Part shown: piece after piece, positions 17,604-26,000 of the stretch
Numbering within the stretch: position 1 is the first letter of the stretch
Layout: every line of letters begins with the position of its first letter
NCBI RefSeq assembly: GCF_030263935.1
Contig: NZ_CP127162.1
Coordinates: 1,187,501-1,251,500, forward strand
Direction: 5' to 3'
DNA: 64,000 nucleotides
Source of the DNA: Paenibacillus polygoni
GTDB taxonomy: Bacteria > Bacillota > Bacilli > Paenibacillales > Paenibacillaceae
Program-made: the position numbers and the translations under genes
The notes under the pieces: model-generated
Databases searched by the model: none
The model's input: the letters and a program-made list of their open reading frames with translations, nothing else
Told to the model about the DNA's origin: nothing

Positions 17604-17820
17604 TCGTTACCGCCTTTTCTTTCAGTATCAATACCTATTATAAAGCTTCTCCACAAAAATCCCAAAAGAGAGAAAAACAAATAAATGAATTCCCTGTGAT
17701 TTTATCATAAACCTCTTGTTATATGACTTTCTTTTGCTTGATCACTTGTTTTCTTTTGTGGTTCGTTTCTTGTATGATAATAGTAAGGCATGTCTGTTTC
17801 CACCCGAAAGGATGAATGGA

Positions 17821-18681
17821 ATGAATACAAAAATAGCAATAGTCACCGGTGCGAATTCAGGAATGGGACTAGCGACCTCCATGGAACTTGCGTTACAGGG
17901 ATACCATGTTGTGATGGCCTGCAGAAATGAGGAAAGAGGACGTATTGCTCTGAAAGAAGCGATCACGGCCACTGGGTCCAAACAGATCGAACTCATGAAG
18001 CTGGATCTAGGTTCTTTACATAGTATAAGGAGTTTTGTGTCGGAGTTTACAGCCATCCACCCAAAGCTCGATGTTCTGATTAATAATGCGGGTGTGATCT
18101 GCTTAAGAAGAGAAGAGACTTCCGATGGATTTGAAATGACACTCGGCGTGAATCATCTAGGACATTATTTATTAACCCGGCTATTGATTCCTTCTCTTAA
18201 GGCAGCGGCAGAAGCCCGGATCATTAACGTTTCTTCAGGCGCTTATAAGGCAGGGAAGATTCACCGGGAAGACCCAAATTTAAAGAAACGATATCATGTA
18301 ATTAAAAGTTATTCACAATCCAAGCTCGCCAACATCTTGTTTACGAGAGAACTTGCTGAGCGTCTTCAAGAGACGAATATAACTGTCAATGCACTTCATC
18401 CGGGGGCGGTTGGAACGAACATTGGAATTAATCGTACAACGGGTTTTGGAACAGCCATTATGGCGATGGTGCGAAAAATCCCTTCATTTCTTACGCCAGA
18501 GGAAGGGGCAAGAACAGCAATTTATCTGGCGGTCCATCCTGAAGTAAAAGGGATCACAGGAGAATATTTTTATGAACAAGAAATTCAGGAACTAAAACCG
18601 AACGCACTGGATAAGGATACGGCCGCTTTTTTATGGAACTGGAGTGCACGGCAGACGGGACTGCCTATTGAGCTAGAGTGA
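17821..18681 (+). CDS. Short-chain dehydrogenase/reductase (retinol-dehydrogenase-like)
   Basis: 286 residues from the ATG at 17821, with AAAGGA 8 bases upstream; an in-frame ATG at 17812 overlaps that site. Cofactor motif TGANSGMGLATS, NNAG at about 85, catalytic Ser in INVSSG and the YSQSKLAN motif (Tyr and Lys) are intact. The NHLGHYLLT segment is typical of the protochlorophyllide-reductase/retinol-dehydrogenase-like branch. It is an NAD(P)-dependent oxidoreductase of unknown substrate, a single gene. Confidence 0.87.
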   Translation: MNTKIAIVTGANSGMGLATSMELALQGYHVVMACRNEERGRIALKEAITATGSKQIELMKLDLGSLHSIRSFVSEFTAIHPKLDVLINNAGVICLRREETSDGFEMTLGVNHLGHYLLTRLLIPSLKAAAEARIINVSSGAYKAGKIHREDPNLKKRYHVIKSYSQSKLANILFTRELAERLQETNITVNALHPGAVGTNIGINRTTGFGTAIMAMVRKIPSFLTPEEGARTAIYLAVHPEVKGITGEYFYEQEIQELKPNALDKDTAAFLWNWSARQTGLPIELE

Positions 18682-18788
18682 AGTGATGAACTAGGATTAT
18701 TCCTAAAGGAATCAAGCCGGTTTTCGCTTAAAAATATAAAATATAAGATGATAAGGTGTAAGATACTAGACCTAGGGGGAGACTGCAC

Positions 18789-19295
18789 TTGGAACCAATG
18801 ATTGAATTTAGTTATGCACAGCGAGATGATCTCCCTGATATTGTTGCCATTTATAACTCTACGATTGCAGGGCGTATGGTGACAGCTGATTTGGAACCGG
18901 TTACGGTAGAGAGCCGCATTCCGTGGTTTGAAGAGCATACTCCTGATAAGCGCCCTCTATGGGTCATGAGAGTCGACGGACAGATGGCAGGCTGGGTGAG
19001 TCTGAGTTCCTTTTATGGAAGACCGGCCTATGATGCTACAGCAGAAGTTAGTGTTTATGTGAGTGAAGCTTATCGGGGAACCGGTGCAGGGAGCAGGCTC
19101 ATGGAAAAAATCATTCAAGATTGTTCACGTATTCAGGTGACGACCTTGCTCGGATTTGTATTCGGACATAACGAGCCCAGTTTGCGGTTATTGAGAAAGT
19201 TTGGGTTTGAACAGTGGGGCTACTATCCCGAAATCGCTGTACTTGATGGAAAAAAACGCGATCTTGCCGTTCTTGGCAAGAAACTGGATGCTTAA
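18789..19295 (+). CDS. GNAT N-acetyltransferase, phosphinothricin-acetyltransferase-like
   Basis: 168 residues from a TTG with AGGGGGAG 8 bases upstream. The acetyl-CoA site reads YRGTGAGSRLME, and the C-terminal half (FGHNEPSLRLLRKFGFEQWG) matches the Pat/YwnH branch of GNAT enzymes, which acetylate amino-acid-like substrates such as methionine sulfoximine or phosphinothricin. The actual substrate is unknown. A terminator follows six bases after the stop. Confidence 0.87.
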   Translation: MEPMIEFSYAQRDDLPDIVAIYNSTIAGRMVTADLEPVTVESRIPWFEEHTPDKRPLWVMRVDGQMAGWVSLSSFYGRPAYDATAEVSVYVSEAYRGTGAGSRLMEKIIQDCSRIQVTTLLGFVFGHNEPSLRLLRKFGFEQWGYYPEIAVLDGKKRDLAVLGKKLDA

Positions 19296-19300
19296 ATAAG

Positions 19301-19338
19301 AAAACTCGCTCTTTCTATTTAGAAAGGCGAGTTTTTTT
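19301..19338 (+). terminator. Terminator between the GNAT gene and the exporter genes
   Basis: AAAACTCGC/GCGAGTTTT with inner CTTTCTATTTAGAAAG and a T run. Symmetric enough to act in both directions, ending the convergent exporter transcript too. Confidence 0.85.
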
Positions 19339-19339
19339 G

Positions 19340-19810
19340 TTATGACTTTACTTTTCTACGGAAAGCTTGGTTCAGCACTTCGGAGAGAACGAGTCCAACA
19401 GCAATGGTACCTGCGAGAATCAGAGCTTTTGCTGCGTGCTCTACTGCGGTTGAATAATCATTCTGTACAAAATAACGCATGGCATTATAAGAAAGACCGC
19501 CGGGGACGAGAGGAATAATGCCCGCTACGCTAAAGATAATGACAGGTTGTTTGTATTTTCGAGCAAAAAGCTGGCTCATCACGCCAATAACTACTGTTGC
19601 AGCGAGCGTGGCGGAAACCGCTTGGTATCCCGGTTCGATTACAAAATAAATGAGCCAGCTCAGCATGCCAACCGTTCCGCATGGAATAAGCATATTTTTG
19701 GGCGCGTTAAAAATCAGGCCGAATAGGAGAGAGGCAATAAAACTGGTAAGCCCCTGTTCAATGATCGGAATAAGCATAACACCGGAAAACCTCATCTTTC
19801 TTTTCATCAC
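19340..19810 (-). CDS. Threonine/serine exporter family, YjjB-type subunit
   Basis: 156 residues with four hydrophobic segments and the GIIPLVPGGLSYNAM motif of the small half of split ThrE exporters (DUF3815). The start is uncertain: GTG at 19810 or the ATG next to it, both with weak ribosome sites; a downstream ATG (MLIPII) follows GATGAGG. It follows the YjjP-type gene by 43 bases, and the two halves together equal one ThrE protein. Family members export threonine/serine or dicarboxylates. Confidence 0.85.
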   Translation of the reverse strand: MMKRKMRFSGVMLIPIIEQGLTSFIASLLFGLIFNAPKNMLIPCGTVGMLSWLIYFVIEPGYQAVSATLAATVVIGVMSQLFARKYKQPVIIFSVAGIIPLVPGGLSYNAMRYFVQNDYSTAVEHAAKALILAGTIAVGLVLSEVLNQAFRRKVKS

Positions 19811-19853
19811 AGATTTATAAAATAATACGAACGATAATCGATCATGTCTTGAT

Positions 19854-20633
19854 TTACATTAAGGTGAATACCACAGCAACCCCCGCCCCAATAGCAAAGG
19901 CGGTTAAGAAAGCATCTGCCCCTTTGGACAATCCCGATACGAGATGGCCGGCCATTAGATCCCGAATGGCATTGGTAATGGCTAGACCCGGAACAAGCGG
20001 CATGACAGAGCCGATAATAATCTTGTCGAGCTCTTTACCTGCTCCGATATAGACGAGAAACAGGGATAACAATCCAATGATAAAGGAGGCAATGAACTCT
20101 GAGAAAAAGCGAACTTGTACAAGCCGCTGAAATAAACTTACGGCAGTATATCCTGCTCCTCCGCACAAAATGGCAGGTAAAAAATCAACCCATTGTCCTT
20201 GAAACATAATCGTGAAGCAGCCGCTGGCTAGTGCAGCCGCAGCCGTCCGCATCGGAACACTAAATTGAACAGAAGAACATTCGATATCTTTTAATTTGTG
20301 ATAAGCTTCAGAAGGATTGAGCTCTTGATTTCCAATCATTCTGGAAACGTTGTTGACAGCTGACACCTTATGAAGATCGGTCGTGCGTTCTGAAATTCGA
20401 ATGATTTTGGCAGGACTGAGTGAATCCGTAGAGAAAAGAATCCCTGTCGGAGTTACATAACTATTTGAACTTGGCATTCCGTACGCGGAAGCAATTCGCA
20501 TCATTGTATCCTCAACTCGGTAGGTTTCTGCCCCGCTTTGAAGCATAATTTTTCCGGCAAGCAAACACACCTCGATAATTTTAGTCGTTATGTCGTTCAT
20601 GTCTGTCGTTATCGATGGTTCCACTTTGTCCAA
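19854..20633 (-). CDS. Threonine/serine exporter family, YjjP-type subunit
   Basis: 259 residues. The soluble N-terminal part has the family pattern GKIMLQSGAETYRVEDTM, and the C-terminal half has about five membrane segments with SVMPLVPGLAITNAIRDL, matching DUF1212/ThrE. TTG at 20633 is the best start, with GTGAGAG upstream. Forms a two-gene unit with the YjjB-type gene downstream. The substrate is inferred from the family only. Confidence 0.87.
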   Translation of the reverse strand: MDKVEPSITTDMNDITTKIIEVCLLAGKIMLQSGAETYRVEDTMMRIASAYGMPSSNSYVTPTGILFSTDSLSPAKIIRISERTTDLHKVSAVNNVSRMIGNQELNPSEAYHKLKDIECSSVQFSVPMRTAAAALASGCFTIMFQGQWVDFLPAILCGGAGYTAVSLFQRLVQVRFFSEFIASFIIGLLSLFLVYIGAGKELDKIIIGSVMPLVPGLAITNAIRDLMAGHLVSGLSKGADAFLTAFAIGAGVAVVFTLM

Positions 20634-20828
20634 AATCGTTCTCTCACTTTCTTTATGTAGGTTTAATTACATATTGTATCATAATTTTTTCAATTTCCAT
20701 AAGAAACCGAAAACTGCCAAAACGCCTGAGTTCTTTGCAATACCGATGGCTGGGTATCGTCAAGAAAGCAGGCGCTATATACGTGCATTCATGGAATTTA
20801 TGAATGTAAATAATCGATCATTTGTGTG

Positions 20829-21746
20829 TTATGAATGATCAATATTATACAGTACACGAGCGAGAATATCCTGACTATAGTTACCAAAATTTTTACCATA
20901 GAGAGTGAGTCCTCGTTTGTTCGTGTTTCCTTCTGTTACAGCAATTCGAAGAAGAATATCGCTCTTGTAATGAAGACCAATATGGCTGAGTGTAACATCA
21001 GATATGCGGCAGCCATCAATAAAACTTCCTTCTTCATTAATTCGAATCAGCTTCAGCATCCCATATTGATTCAGATGCGGCGGCCACCAATCTGGGTTAA
21101 ATGTACCTTTCGTATCTCCGAAATCGCCAGGACTTGTCCAGCAGCCGATCTCTATCCCATTCACATAGAAGTAAATATCAGAAGGGTAGTTATTATTAAA
21201 TCCCGGTGCCTCGGAGCTCAGCTCCATAGAGAATTGAATCTCGCTGAAGGTTTCATTTGATTTCAAGTAGTTCGGAATCCGGTATTCCAAAAATCCTTCT
21301 GACAGCCAGATCAGTTCAGCATCAATTCGCATCGGATCTGCGAAATAACGAGGTTCATCGAAATCACCCACAATGCTGTCCTTTGTAGCTAGGCCGCAAG
21401 TAGGAACCGCATAGTAATTACTGAAATGACCTACTTTAACCTCTACCTCATAGCGATTATGTACTTCTTGACTACGGAGATCCACCATCAGCTTATCTTC
21501 ATTCAGATAACAGATCTTTTGAATTCCGTGTTTACCTACGGCTGTGTTGATATTAATGAGGCCGCTTTCCTCTAGCTTTTTGATATGCATCGTCACTGCA
21601 CCATTCGTAAGCTGAAGCCGATTTGCGATATCGTTAAGGTTAAGGCTTTGATGATGAGATAACATCTCTATAATTTGAACTCGAACTTCCGAACTAAGCG
21701 CTTTGAAGATGGGAACGCCAGACATTAAATCTTTTATATAGATCAT
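20829..21746 (-). CDS. ArsR-type winged-helix transcriptional regulator with large C-terminal domain
   Basis: 305 residues from the ATG at 21746 (AAAGGA six bases upstream). Residues 1-80 form a winged helix: PIFKALSSEVRVQIIEML, then a recognition helix in LTNGAVTMHIKKLEESGL. The remaining 220 residues are unlike metal-sensing ArsR proteins and look like a ligand or carbohydrate-sensing domain rich in aromatic residues. It is divergent from the arabinanase gene, so it probably controls the arabinan genes. That link is inferred from position. Confidence 0.75.
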   Translation of the reverse strand: MIYIKDLMSGVPIFKALSSEVRVQIIEMLSHHQSLNLNDIANRLQLTNGAVTMHIKKLEESGLININTAVGKHGIQKICYLNEDKLMVDLRSQEVHNRYEVEVKVGHFSNYYAVPTCGLATKDSIVGDFDEPRYFADPMRIDAELIWLSEGFLEYRIPNYLKSNETFSEIQFSMELSSEAPGFNNNYPSDIYFYVNGIEIGCWTSPGDFGDTKGTFNPDWWPPHLNQYGMLKLIRINEEGSFIDGCRISDVTLSHIGLHYKSDILLRIAVTEGNTNKRGLTLYGKNFGNYSQDILARVLYNIDHS

Positions 21747-21909
21747 GATAGATTCCTTTCCCGGCAATGAAAAAGACGGCATCTGCAGTCACACATTTCA
21801 CTGCGAGTTTAGTTGAAATAAGTTTAAAAAGGTAGAAAACAGTATCGTACCAGTATAGTAGTAATCATACAATAGATTGCTGCATAAAAGAAATAACGGA
21901 TGGAACGTT

Positions 21910-21923
21910 ATCCCACAAGGGAT
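21910..21923. promoter_or_regulatory. Inverted repeat, possible regulator site
   Basis: ATCCC-ACAA-GGGAT, flanked by AACGTT on the left and GACCGTT on the right, in the 376-base gap between the divergent ArsR-type regulator and arabinanase genes. A site for the regulator is a guess from position and symmetry. Confidence 0.35.
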
Positions 21924-22019
21924 CGACCGTTACAAAGCGGCTTACTTCACCATATTCTAATCGATGAAAATGCTGGGGACAACCATTATCTCAGAAAATA
22001 AAACCAGGAAAATTTACCC

Positions 22020-22048
22020 TTGCCAAGAAATGAAAACGCTTTTATAAT
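22020..22048 (+). promoter_or_regulatory. abnA promoter overlapped by a cre site
   Basis: TTGCCA, 17 bases, TATAAT. Between and overlapping the -10 box lies ATGAAAACGCTTTTAT (22030-22045), one mismatch from the CcpA cre consensus. CcpA bound here would block RNA polymerase, giving carbon catabolite repression of the arabinanase. Confidence 0.75.
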
Positions 22049-22122
22049 CTGGTAAGCCTAAACTATTTTATATAAATGCAAAGTAAAATAGTCTAGTCCA
22101 ATCCTATGAGGGTGGTGTAATT

Positions 22123-23073
22123 ATGAAAAAGGGCAAGAAATGGTTAATTGCAGGTTTACTCGCAGGTTCGTTAGTTGGTCTCAGCTCACCGAGTTTTGCT
22201 GCATTCTGGAATGTAACAGGAGATACGGGTGTTCATGATCCTAGCATTATCAAGGAAGGAAACAGTTGGTATACCTTTTCAACAGGTCAAGGAATTCAGG
22301 TGCTCAAATCAGATAATGGTACACAGTGGTACCGGGTTCCGCAGATTTTCTTAACTCCGCCTGCTTGGTGGAAAACTTATGTTCCAAAACAAACTACGAA
22401 TGACGTATGGGCTCCAGACATTCAGGAATACAACGGCAGAGTATGGCTCTACTATTCCATTTCTTCGTTTGGTTCTAATCAGTCTGCAATCGGACTAGCT
22501 TCCGCATCAAGCATAGGTGCAGGGCAGTGGAGAGATGATGGACTTGTGCTTAGAACAACAACCTCTGACAATTATAACGCAATTGATCCGAATTTGGTTA
22601 TCGATGCTTCTGGTGAACCTTGGCTTGTGTTCGGTTCTTACTGGAGTGGAATTAAGCTGACGAAGATTGACAAGAATACGATGAAACCAACTGGCAGCAT
22701 CACATCCATTGCAGCAAGACCTTCGAACTCTGGAGCGATTGAGGGACCGAGTATGGTATACCGAAACGGATATTATTATCTTTTTGCTTCCATCGACAGC
22801 TGTTGTAAGGGAGTAGATAGTACGTACAAAATTGTATACGGACGTTCCAAGAATATTACCGGTCCTTTTGTTGATAAGAATGGTGTCGATATGCTTAGTG
22901 GCGGTGGAACGATCCTTGATACGGGGAACGATAAATGGAAGGGTCCAGGCGGACAAGACATTTACGGCACGAACATCATTGCAAGACACGCTTACGATGC
23001 AGAAGATAATGGAAATCCTAAACTGCTGATTAGTGATCTGAATTGGGACTCGAGTGGATGGCCGAAATACTAA
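22123..23073 (+). CDS. abnA: Secreted arabinan endo-1,5-alpha-L-arabinanase (GH43)
   Basis: 316 residues. A signal peptide (basic start, hydrophobic core LIAGLLAGSLVGL, cleavage near SFA-AFW) sends it outside the cell. The GH43 five-blade propeller is marked by the catalytic base in VHDPSIIKEG, the pKa-modulating Asp in IDPNLVI and the general acid Glu in GAIEGPSMVY. It cuts internal alpha-1,5 links of arabinan from plant pectin. GAGGGTGGTG is the ribosome site. Slightly shorter than B. subtilis AbnA but all three acidic residues are present. Confidence 0.92.
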   Translation: MKKGKKWLIAGLLAGSLVGLSSPSFAAFWNVTGDTGVHDPSIIKEGNSWYTFSTGQGIQVLKSDNGTQWYRVPQIFLTPPAWWKTYVPKQTTNDVWAPDIQEYNGRVWLYYSISSFGSNQSAIGLASASSIGAGQWRDDGLVLRTTTSDNYNAIDPNLVIDASGEPWLVFGSYWSGIKLTKIDKNTMKPTGSITSIAARPSNSGAIEGPSMVYRNGYYYLFASIDSCCKGVDSTYKIVYGRSKNITGPFVDKNGVDMLSGGGTILDTGNDKWKGPGGQDIYGTNIIARHAYDAEDNGNPKLLISDLNWDSSGWPKY

Positions 23074-23242
23074 AACACACCGTTTTTTAACTTTGTGTTT
23101 AAATTTATTTAAAATGATTTAAAAAAACGTTGAACAGTCTCCCAATATTTGTTACATTATAAAAACAAACAAAGTGATTTACCCATTGTTATTTTTTATA
23201 AAGGAACTAGAAGAGCTAAACCTGCCAGAGACCTTGTAAGTT

Positions 23243-23299
23243 GCCTTCTCCACGAGACCGATGTATACGTTTACAGCAGTTTGGGGAGAAGGCTTTTTT
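23243..23299 (+). terminator. Terminator-like hairpin with long loop
   Basis: GCCTTCTCC pairs perfectly with GGAGAAGGC across a 33-base loop, followed by six T. It ends either the abnA transcript or a short leader RNA. Confidence 0.6.
23262..23275. promoter_or_regulatory. cre-like CcpA site in the hairpin loop
   Basis: TGTATACGTTTACA, one mismatch from the Bacillus cre consensus TGWAANCGNTNWCA. It lies 130 bases before the second GH43 gene, downstream of a possible promoter, where CcpA could act as a roadblock. Confidence 0.55.
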
Positions 23300-23404
23300 A
23301 AGATATGGGGAAGAGTGCTCTATGATTCGTGTCCGCTTCCTTATATCTCAAGAAATACACTTATAAGATGGTATACACAATATTTACGAGGAGAGATATA
23401 ATCT

Positions 23405-24412
23405 ATGAGTTTACAGCAGAATCCTATGCAGTGGAATAATCCAGTCGTGGCCCAGCGTGCAGATCCTTGGGTATATTTGCATGAGGATGGTTATTACTAT
23501 TTTACAGGTTCCGTTCCTTCCTATGACCGAATTGAAGTGCGACGTGCGAGAACACTAGCTGAGCTGGCAGGAGCAGAACCCGTTGTCGCGTGGAGAAAAT
23601 ATGAATCAGGACCGATGAGTAAAAATATCTGGGCACCTGAAATCCATTATATTGATAACAAATGGTATATCTATTTTGCAGCAGGTCAAGCGAGAGAAGG
23701 AGAAGTGGATCACTCTTTCCGTCACCGTATGTACGTTCTTGAGAACGAATCTCCAAATCCACTTGAAGGAACATGGGTAGAGAAGGGGCAGGTTATGACC
23801 GAGTGGGATAGCTTCGCACTGGATGCTACGACGTTTAAACATCGTGGTAAACTATACTACGTATGGGCACAACAAGATCCTAATATTAAAGGGAATTCTA
23901 ACCTCTACATATCTGAAATGGAGAATCCGTGGACGCTTAAAGGCAAGCAAACCATGATTACTACACCGGAATACGACTGGGAAGTTATAGGGTTTCTAGT
24001 AAATGAGGGGGCAGCTGTACTGAAGAAAAATGGTAAAATATTCATCAGTTATTCAGCCAGCGCAACGGATCATAACTACAAAATGGGGCTTCTTACTGCT
24101 TCAGAAGATGCAGACCTGCTCGACCCCGCTTCCTGGATTAAGAGCAAGGAACCTGTATTTGAAACGAGCGAGGAGAATGGACAATATGGCCCAGGCCACA
24201 ATAGCTTCACTACCTCTCCAGATGGAGAGACTGATATTGTGATCTACCATGCAAGAAATTACAAAGAGACTGTTGGAGATCCTCTCTACGATGGAAACCG
24301 TCATGCCAGAGCGCAAGTCTTCGGCTGGAACGAAGACGGTACGCCGAACTTTGGTATTCCGGTAGCAGATGGTCCAATTTCTCTACAACAGAAAGAGCTT
24401 GTTAAAGGGTAA
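23405..24412 (+). CDS. Cytoplasmic GH43 glycoside hydrolase, probable alpha-L-arabinofuranosidase
   Basis: 335 residues without a signal peptide. The GH43 catalytic base is in QRADPWVYLHEDGYYYFTG, the middle Asp in SFALDATTF, and the acid Glu in GFLVNEGAAVLKK. The C-terminal part (GPGHNSFTTSPDGE, RHARAQVFGWNEDG) is typical of intracellular exo-acting GH43 enzymes. It probably degrades arabino-oligosaccharides taken up after AbnA has cut arabinan. The ribosome site is GAGGAGA. Its terminator is split by the IS element downstream. Confidence 0.88.
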   Translation: MSLQQNPMQWNNPVVAQRADPWVYLHEDGYYYFTGSVPSYDRIEVRRARTLAELAGAEPVVAWRKYESGPMSKNIWAPEIHYIDNKWYIYFAAGQAREGEVDHSFRHRMYVLENESPNPLEGTWVEKGQVMTEWDSFALDATTFKHRGKLYYVWAQQDPNIKGNSNLYISEMENPWTLKGKQTMITTPEYDWEVIGFLVNEGAAVLKKNGKIFISYSASATDHNYKMGLLTASEDADLLDPASWIKSKEPVFETSEENGQYGPGHNSFTTSPDGETDIVIYHARNYKETVGDPLYDGNRHARAQVFGWNEDGTPNFGIPVADGPISLQQKELVKG

Positions 24413-24463
24413 TACCGAAGATGCTCTTAATAAAAGAGGACTCTCATCCGGAACTGAACTGAT

Positions 24464-24510
24464 CCCCGAATGGTAGACACTTAAAAAAGTGACTGCCATT
24501 CGGGGTTTTT
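24464..24510 (+). terminator. Terminator just inside the left end of the IS
   Basis: CCCCGAATGG and CCATTCGGGG pair, with an inner CACTT/AAGTG stem, then TTTTTC. It would shield the transposase genes from readthrough and may stand in for the disrupted terminator of the GH43 gene. Confidence 0.85.
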
Positions 24511-24575
24511 CTATTTTCTTTCTAGAAAAGTCCCGTTATACTAACATTACAATTTTTTAGAACGGAGTATTTTTC

Positions 24576-25004
24576 ATGAGTAAGATTATCTTTAATGAAC
24601 ACCAACAAAGACAATTAGAGGCCAATCCAAATGTTAGAATCGTGACAGATCGAACGATTCAATATACTCCTGACTTCAAAGTACTAGCGGTTAAACAAAA
24701 CCAAGCTGGCAAAGGACCGGCAGAAATTTTCACAGAAGCTGGATTTGATTTGAAGGTGATTGGCCTAAGTAAAGCACGAAGTGCTTTAGATCGTTGGCGC
24801 AGAACCTTTCAAACCTATGGAGAAAATGGTTTTTTTGAAGAACGTCGAGGAAAAGGCAGTAAAGGACGTCCTAAGAAAGAAAATGCCTCCGCAGAAAGGA
24901 AATTATCTCAAGCAGAAGCTCGTATTCGATTGCTAGAGGCGGAGTTGTCTTTACTAAAAAAGCTAGACGAGTTAGAAAGGCAGGCGAAGAAGAATCGTCG
25001 TTAA
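24576..25004 (+). CDS. IS3-family transposase OrfA (helix-turn-helix protein)
   Basis: 142 residues. The N-terminal half carries a helix-turn-helix (AGFDLKVIGLSKARSALDRWRR region) that binds the IS ends, and the C-terminal half is a leucine-zipper-like coiled coil rich in Ala/Glu/Leu. It is preceded by a GGAG-type site. Near its end a slippery A6G (24956-24962) allows a -1 shift into orfB to make the OrfAB transposase. Confidence 0.9.
   Translation: MSKIIFNEHQQRQLEANPNVRIVTDRTIQYTPDFKVLAVKQNQAGKGPAEIFTEAGFDLKVIGLSKARSALDRWRRTFQTYGENGFFEERRGKGSKGRPKKENASAERKLSQAEARIRLLEAELSLLKKLDELERQAKKNRR
24956..24962 (+). other. Programmed -1 frameshift site (A AAA AAG)
   Basis: The heptamer is in the correct phase relative to orfA (CTA AAA AAG). 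After a -1 slip the frame reads through without a stop into orfB. This is the standard signal in IS3-family elements. Confidence 0.85.
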
Positions 25005-25063
25005 CAGCTCGAGAGAAATACCAAGCCATCAATGAAACGATTCGACTCTATCAATTAAAAAAC

Positions 25064-25906
25064 ATGGTCCGTTACTTATGTGAAGTAGCTAAAGTAAGTC
25101 CTAGTGGCTATTACAAGTGGCTTCAAAACGGAGAAAAACGAACCCTGAGTGAAGAATCAGATTATCAAGATTATCTCTTTCTAAAAGAAATTTATGATCA
25201 AGCCAATGGGAAAATTGGTTATCGTGGTTTGTATATGAAAGTTGCTGAAAAGGCCGGTCAGCCCATGAATCATAAAAAAATCTTACGTTTAATGCGCAAG
25301 TTTCAGTTCTTTGCCAAAGTACGAAGAGCAAATCCTTATCGTACGCTAGCCAAAGCTACAGAAGCTCACCGCCAGGTACCAAACCACTTAAAACGTCAGT
25401 TCAACCAAGAGGAACCTGGGAAAACATTCGTAACCGACATTACTTACTTGCAAATTCAGGGTGGTAAAACGGCTTATTTGTCTTGTGTAAAAGATGTGGC
25501 GACACGGGAAATTGTCGCTTATGAACTTTCAACGAGTTTACGGATGGAAATTGTCTATCGAACGTTAAGCAAACTAGAAGACTTTATCGGGAATCGACTA
25601 CATCCGGAAGCCATGATTCACTCGGATCAAGGTTTTCATTACACCCATCCGGAGTACCAGTCTCGTGTAAAGAGGATGGGACTCCTACAATCTATGTCGC
25701 GAAGAGGGAACTGCCTAGATAACGCGCCAATGGAATCCTTCTTTGGGCACATGAAAGATGAAATACCTTATAAACAAGCAACCAGTATAGTAGAACTAAG
25801 ACGAATGGTTGATGATTACATGGACCACTATAACAATACAAGAAAGCAATGGACATTAAAAAAGATGACTCCGGCAGCATACCGAAGTCATCTCATTGCC
25901 GCTTAA
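25064..25906 (+). CDS. IS3-family transposase OrfB (DDE catalytic domain)
   Basis: 280 residues from the ATG at 25064; the frame is open back to the slippery site, so the main product is probably the OrfAB fusion. The rve-type integrase core has D in TFVTDITYL, D in MIHSDQGFHYT and E in NAPMESFFGHMK, giving the D-D-35-E triad. An N-terminal HTH_21-like region (LKEIYDQANGKIGYRGL) is present. It cuts and joins the IS ends through a circular intermediate. No internal stops. Confidence 0.93.
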   Translation: MVRYLCEVAKVSPSGYYKWLQNGEKRTLSEESDYQDYLFLKEIYDQANGKIGYRGLYMKVAEKAGQPMNHKKILRLMRKFQFFAKVRRANPYRTLAKATEAHRQVPNHLKRQFNQEEPGKTFVTDITYLQIQGGKTAYLSCVKDVATREIVAYELSTSLRMEIVYRTLSKLEDFIGNRLHPEAMIHSDQGFHYTHPEYQSRVKRMGLLQSMSRRGNCLDNAPMESFFGHMKDEIPYKQATSIVELRRMVDDYMDHYNNTRKQWTLKKMTPAAYRSHLIAA

Positions 25907-26000
25907 ACAGCGGCACATCCTTTTTTTAAAACTGTCTACTTAATAGGGTTCAGTTCAAACATCGGACGAGAGTCCTCTTCTTATTGTTCAGAAGAGCCTT

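Larger units (their letters stand above)
23074..23404 (+). other. Intergenic leader between the two GH43 genes
   Basis: 331 bases without a gene. A possible promoter (TTGAAC at 23130, 17 bases, TACATT at 23153) is followed by a hairpin with T run (23243-23299) that holds a cre-like site in its loop, then GAGGAGA before the next start. The arrangement could be an attenuated or CcpA-blocked leader or a small RNA. Confidence 0.4.
24455..25957 (+). mobile_element. IS3-family insertion sequence (IS150-like), 1503 bp
   Basis: The ends are imperfect inverted repeats: left TGAACTGATCCCC...GTAGACA, right (reverse complement) TGAACTGAACCC...GTAGACA. A 3-bp target duplication AAC lies at 24452-24454 and 25958-25960. 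It carries overlapping orfA and orfB with an A6G frameshift signal. Both frames and both ends look intact, so it may be active. A terminator hairpin lies just inside the left end. Confidence 0.93.
24435..25978 (+). terminator. Terminator hairpin of the GH43 gene, split by the IS insertion
   Basis: The left arm is at 24435-24450 (AGAGGACTCTCATCCG) and the right arm at 25963-25978 (CGGACGAGAGTCCTCT); 15 of 16 positions pair. Without the IS and one AAC copy the loop would be GAACAT, and TCTTATTG follows the right arm. The IS now separates the arms by 1.5 kb, so the original hairpin cannot form normally. Confidence 0.75.
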
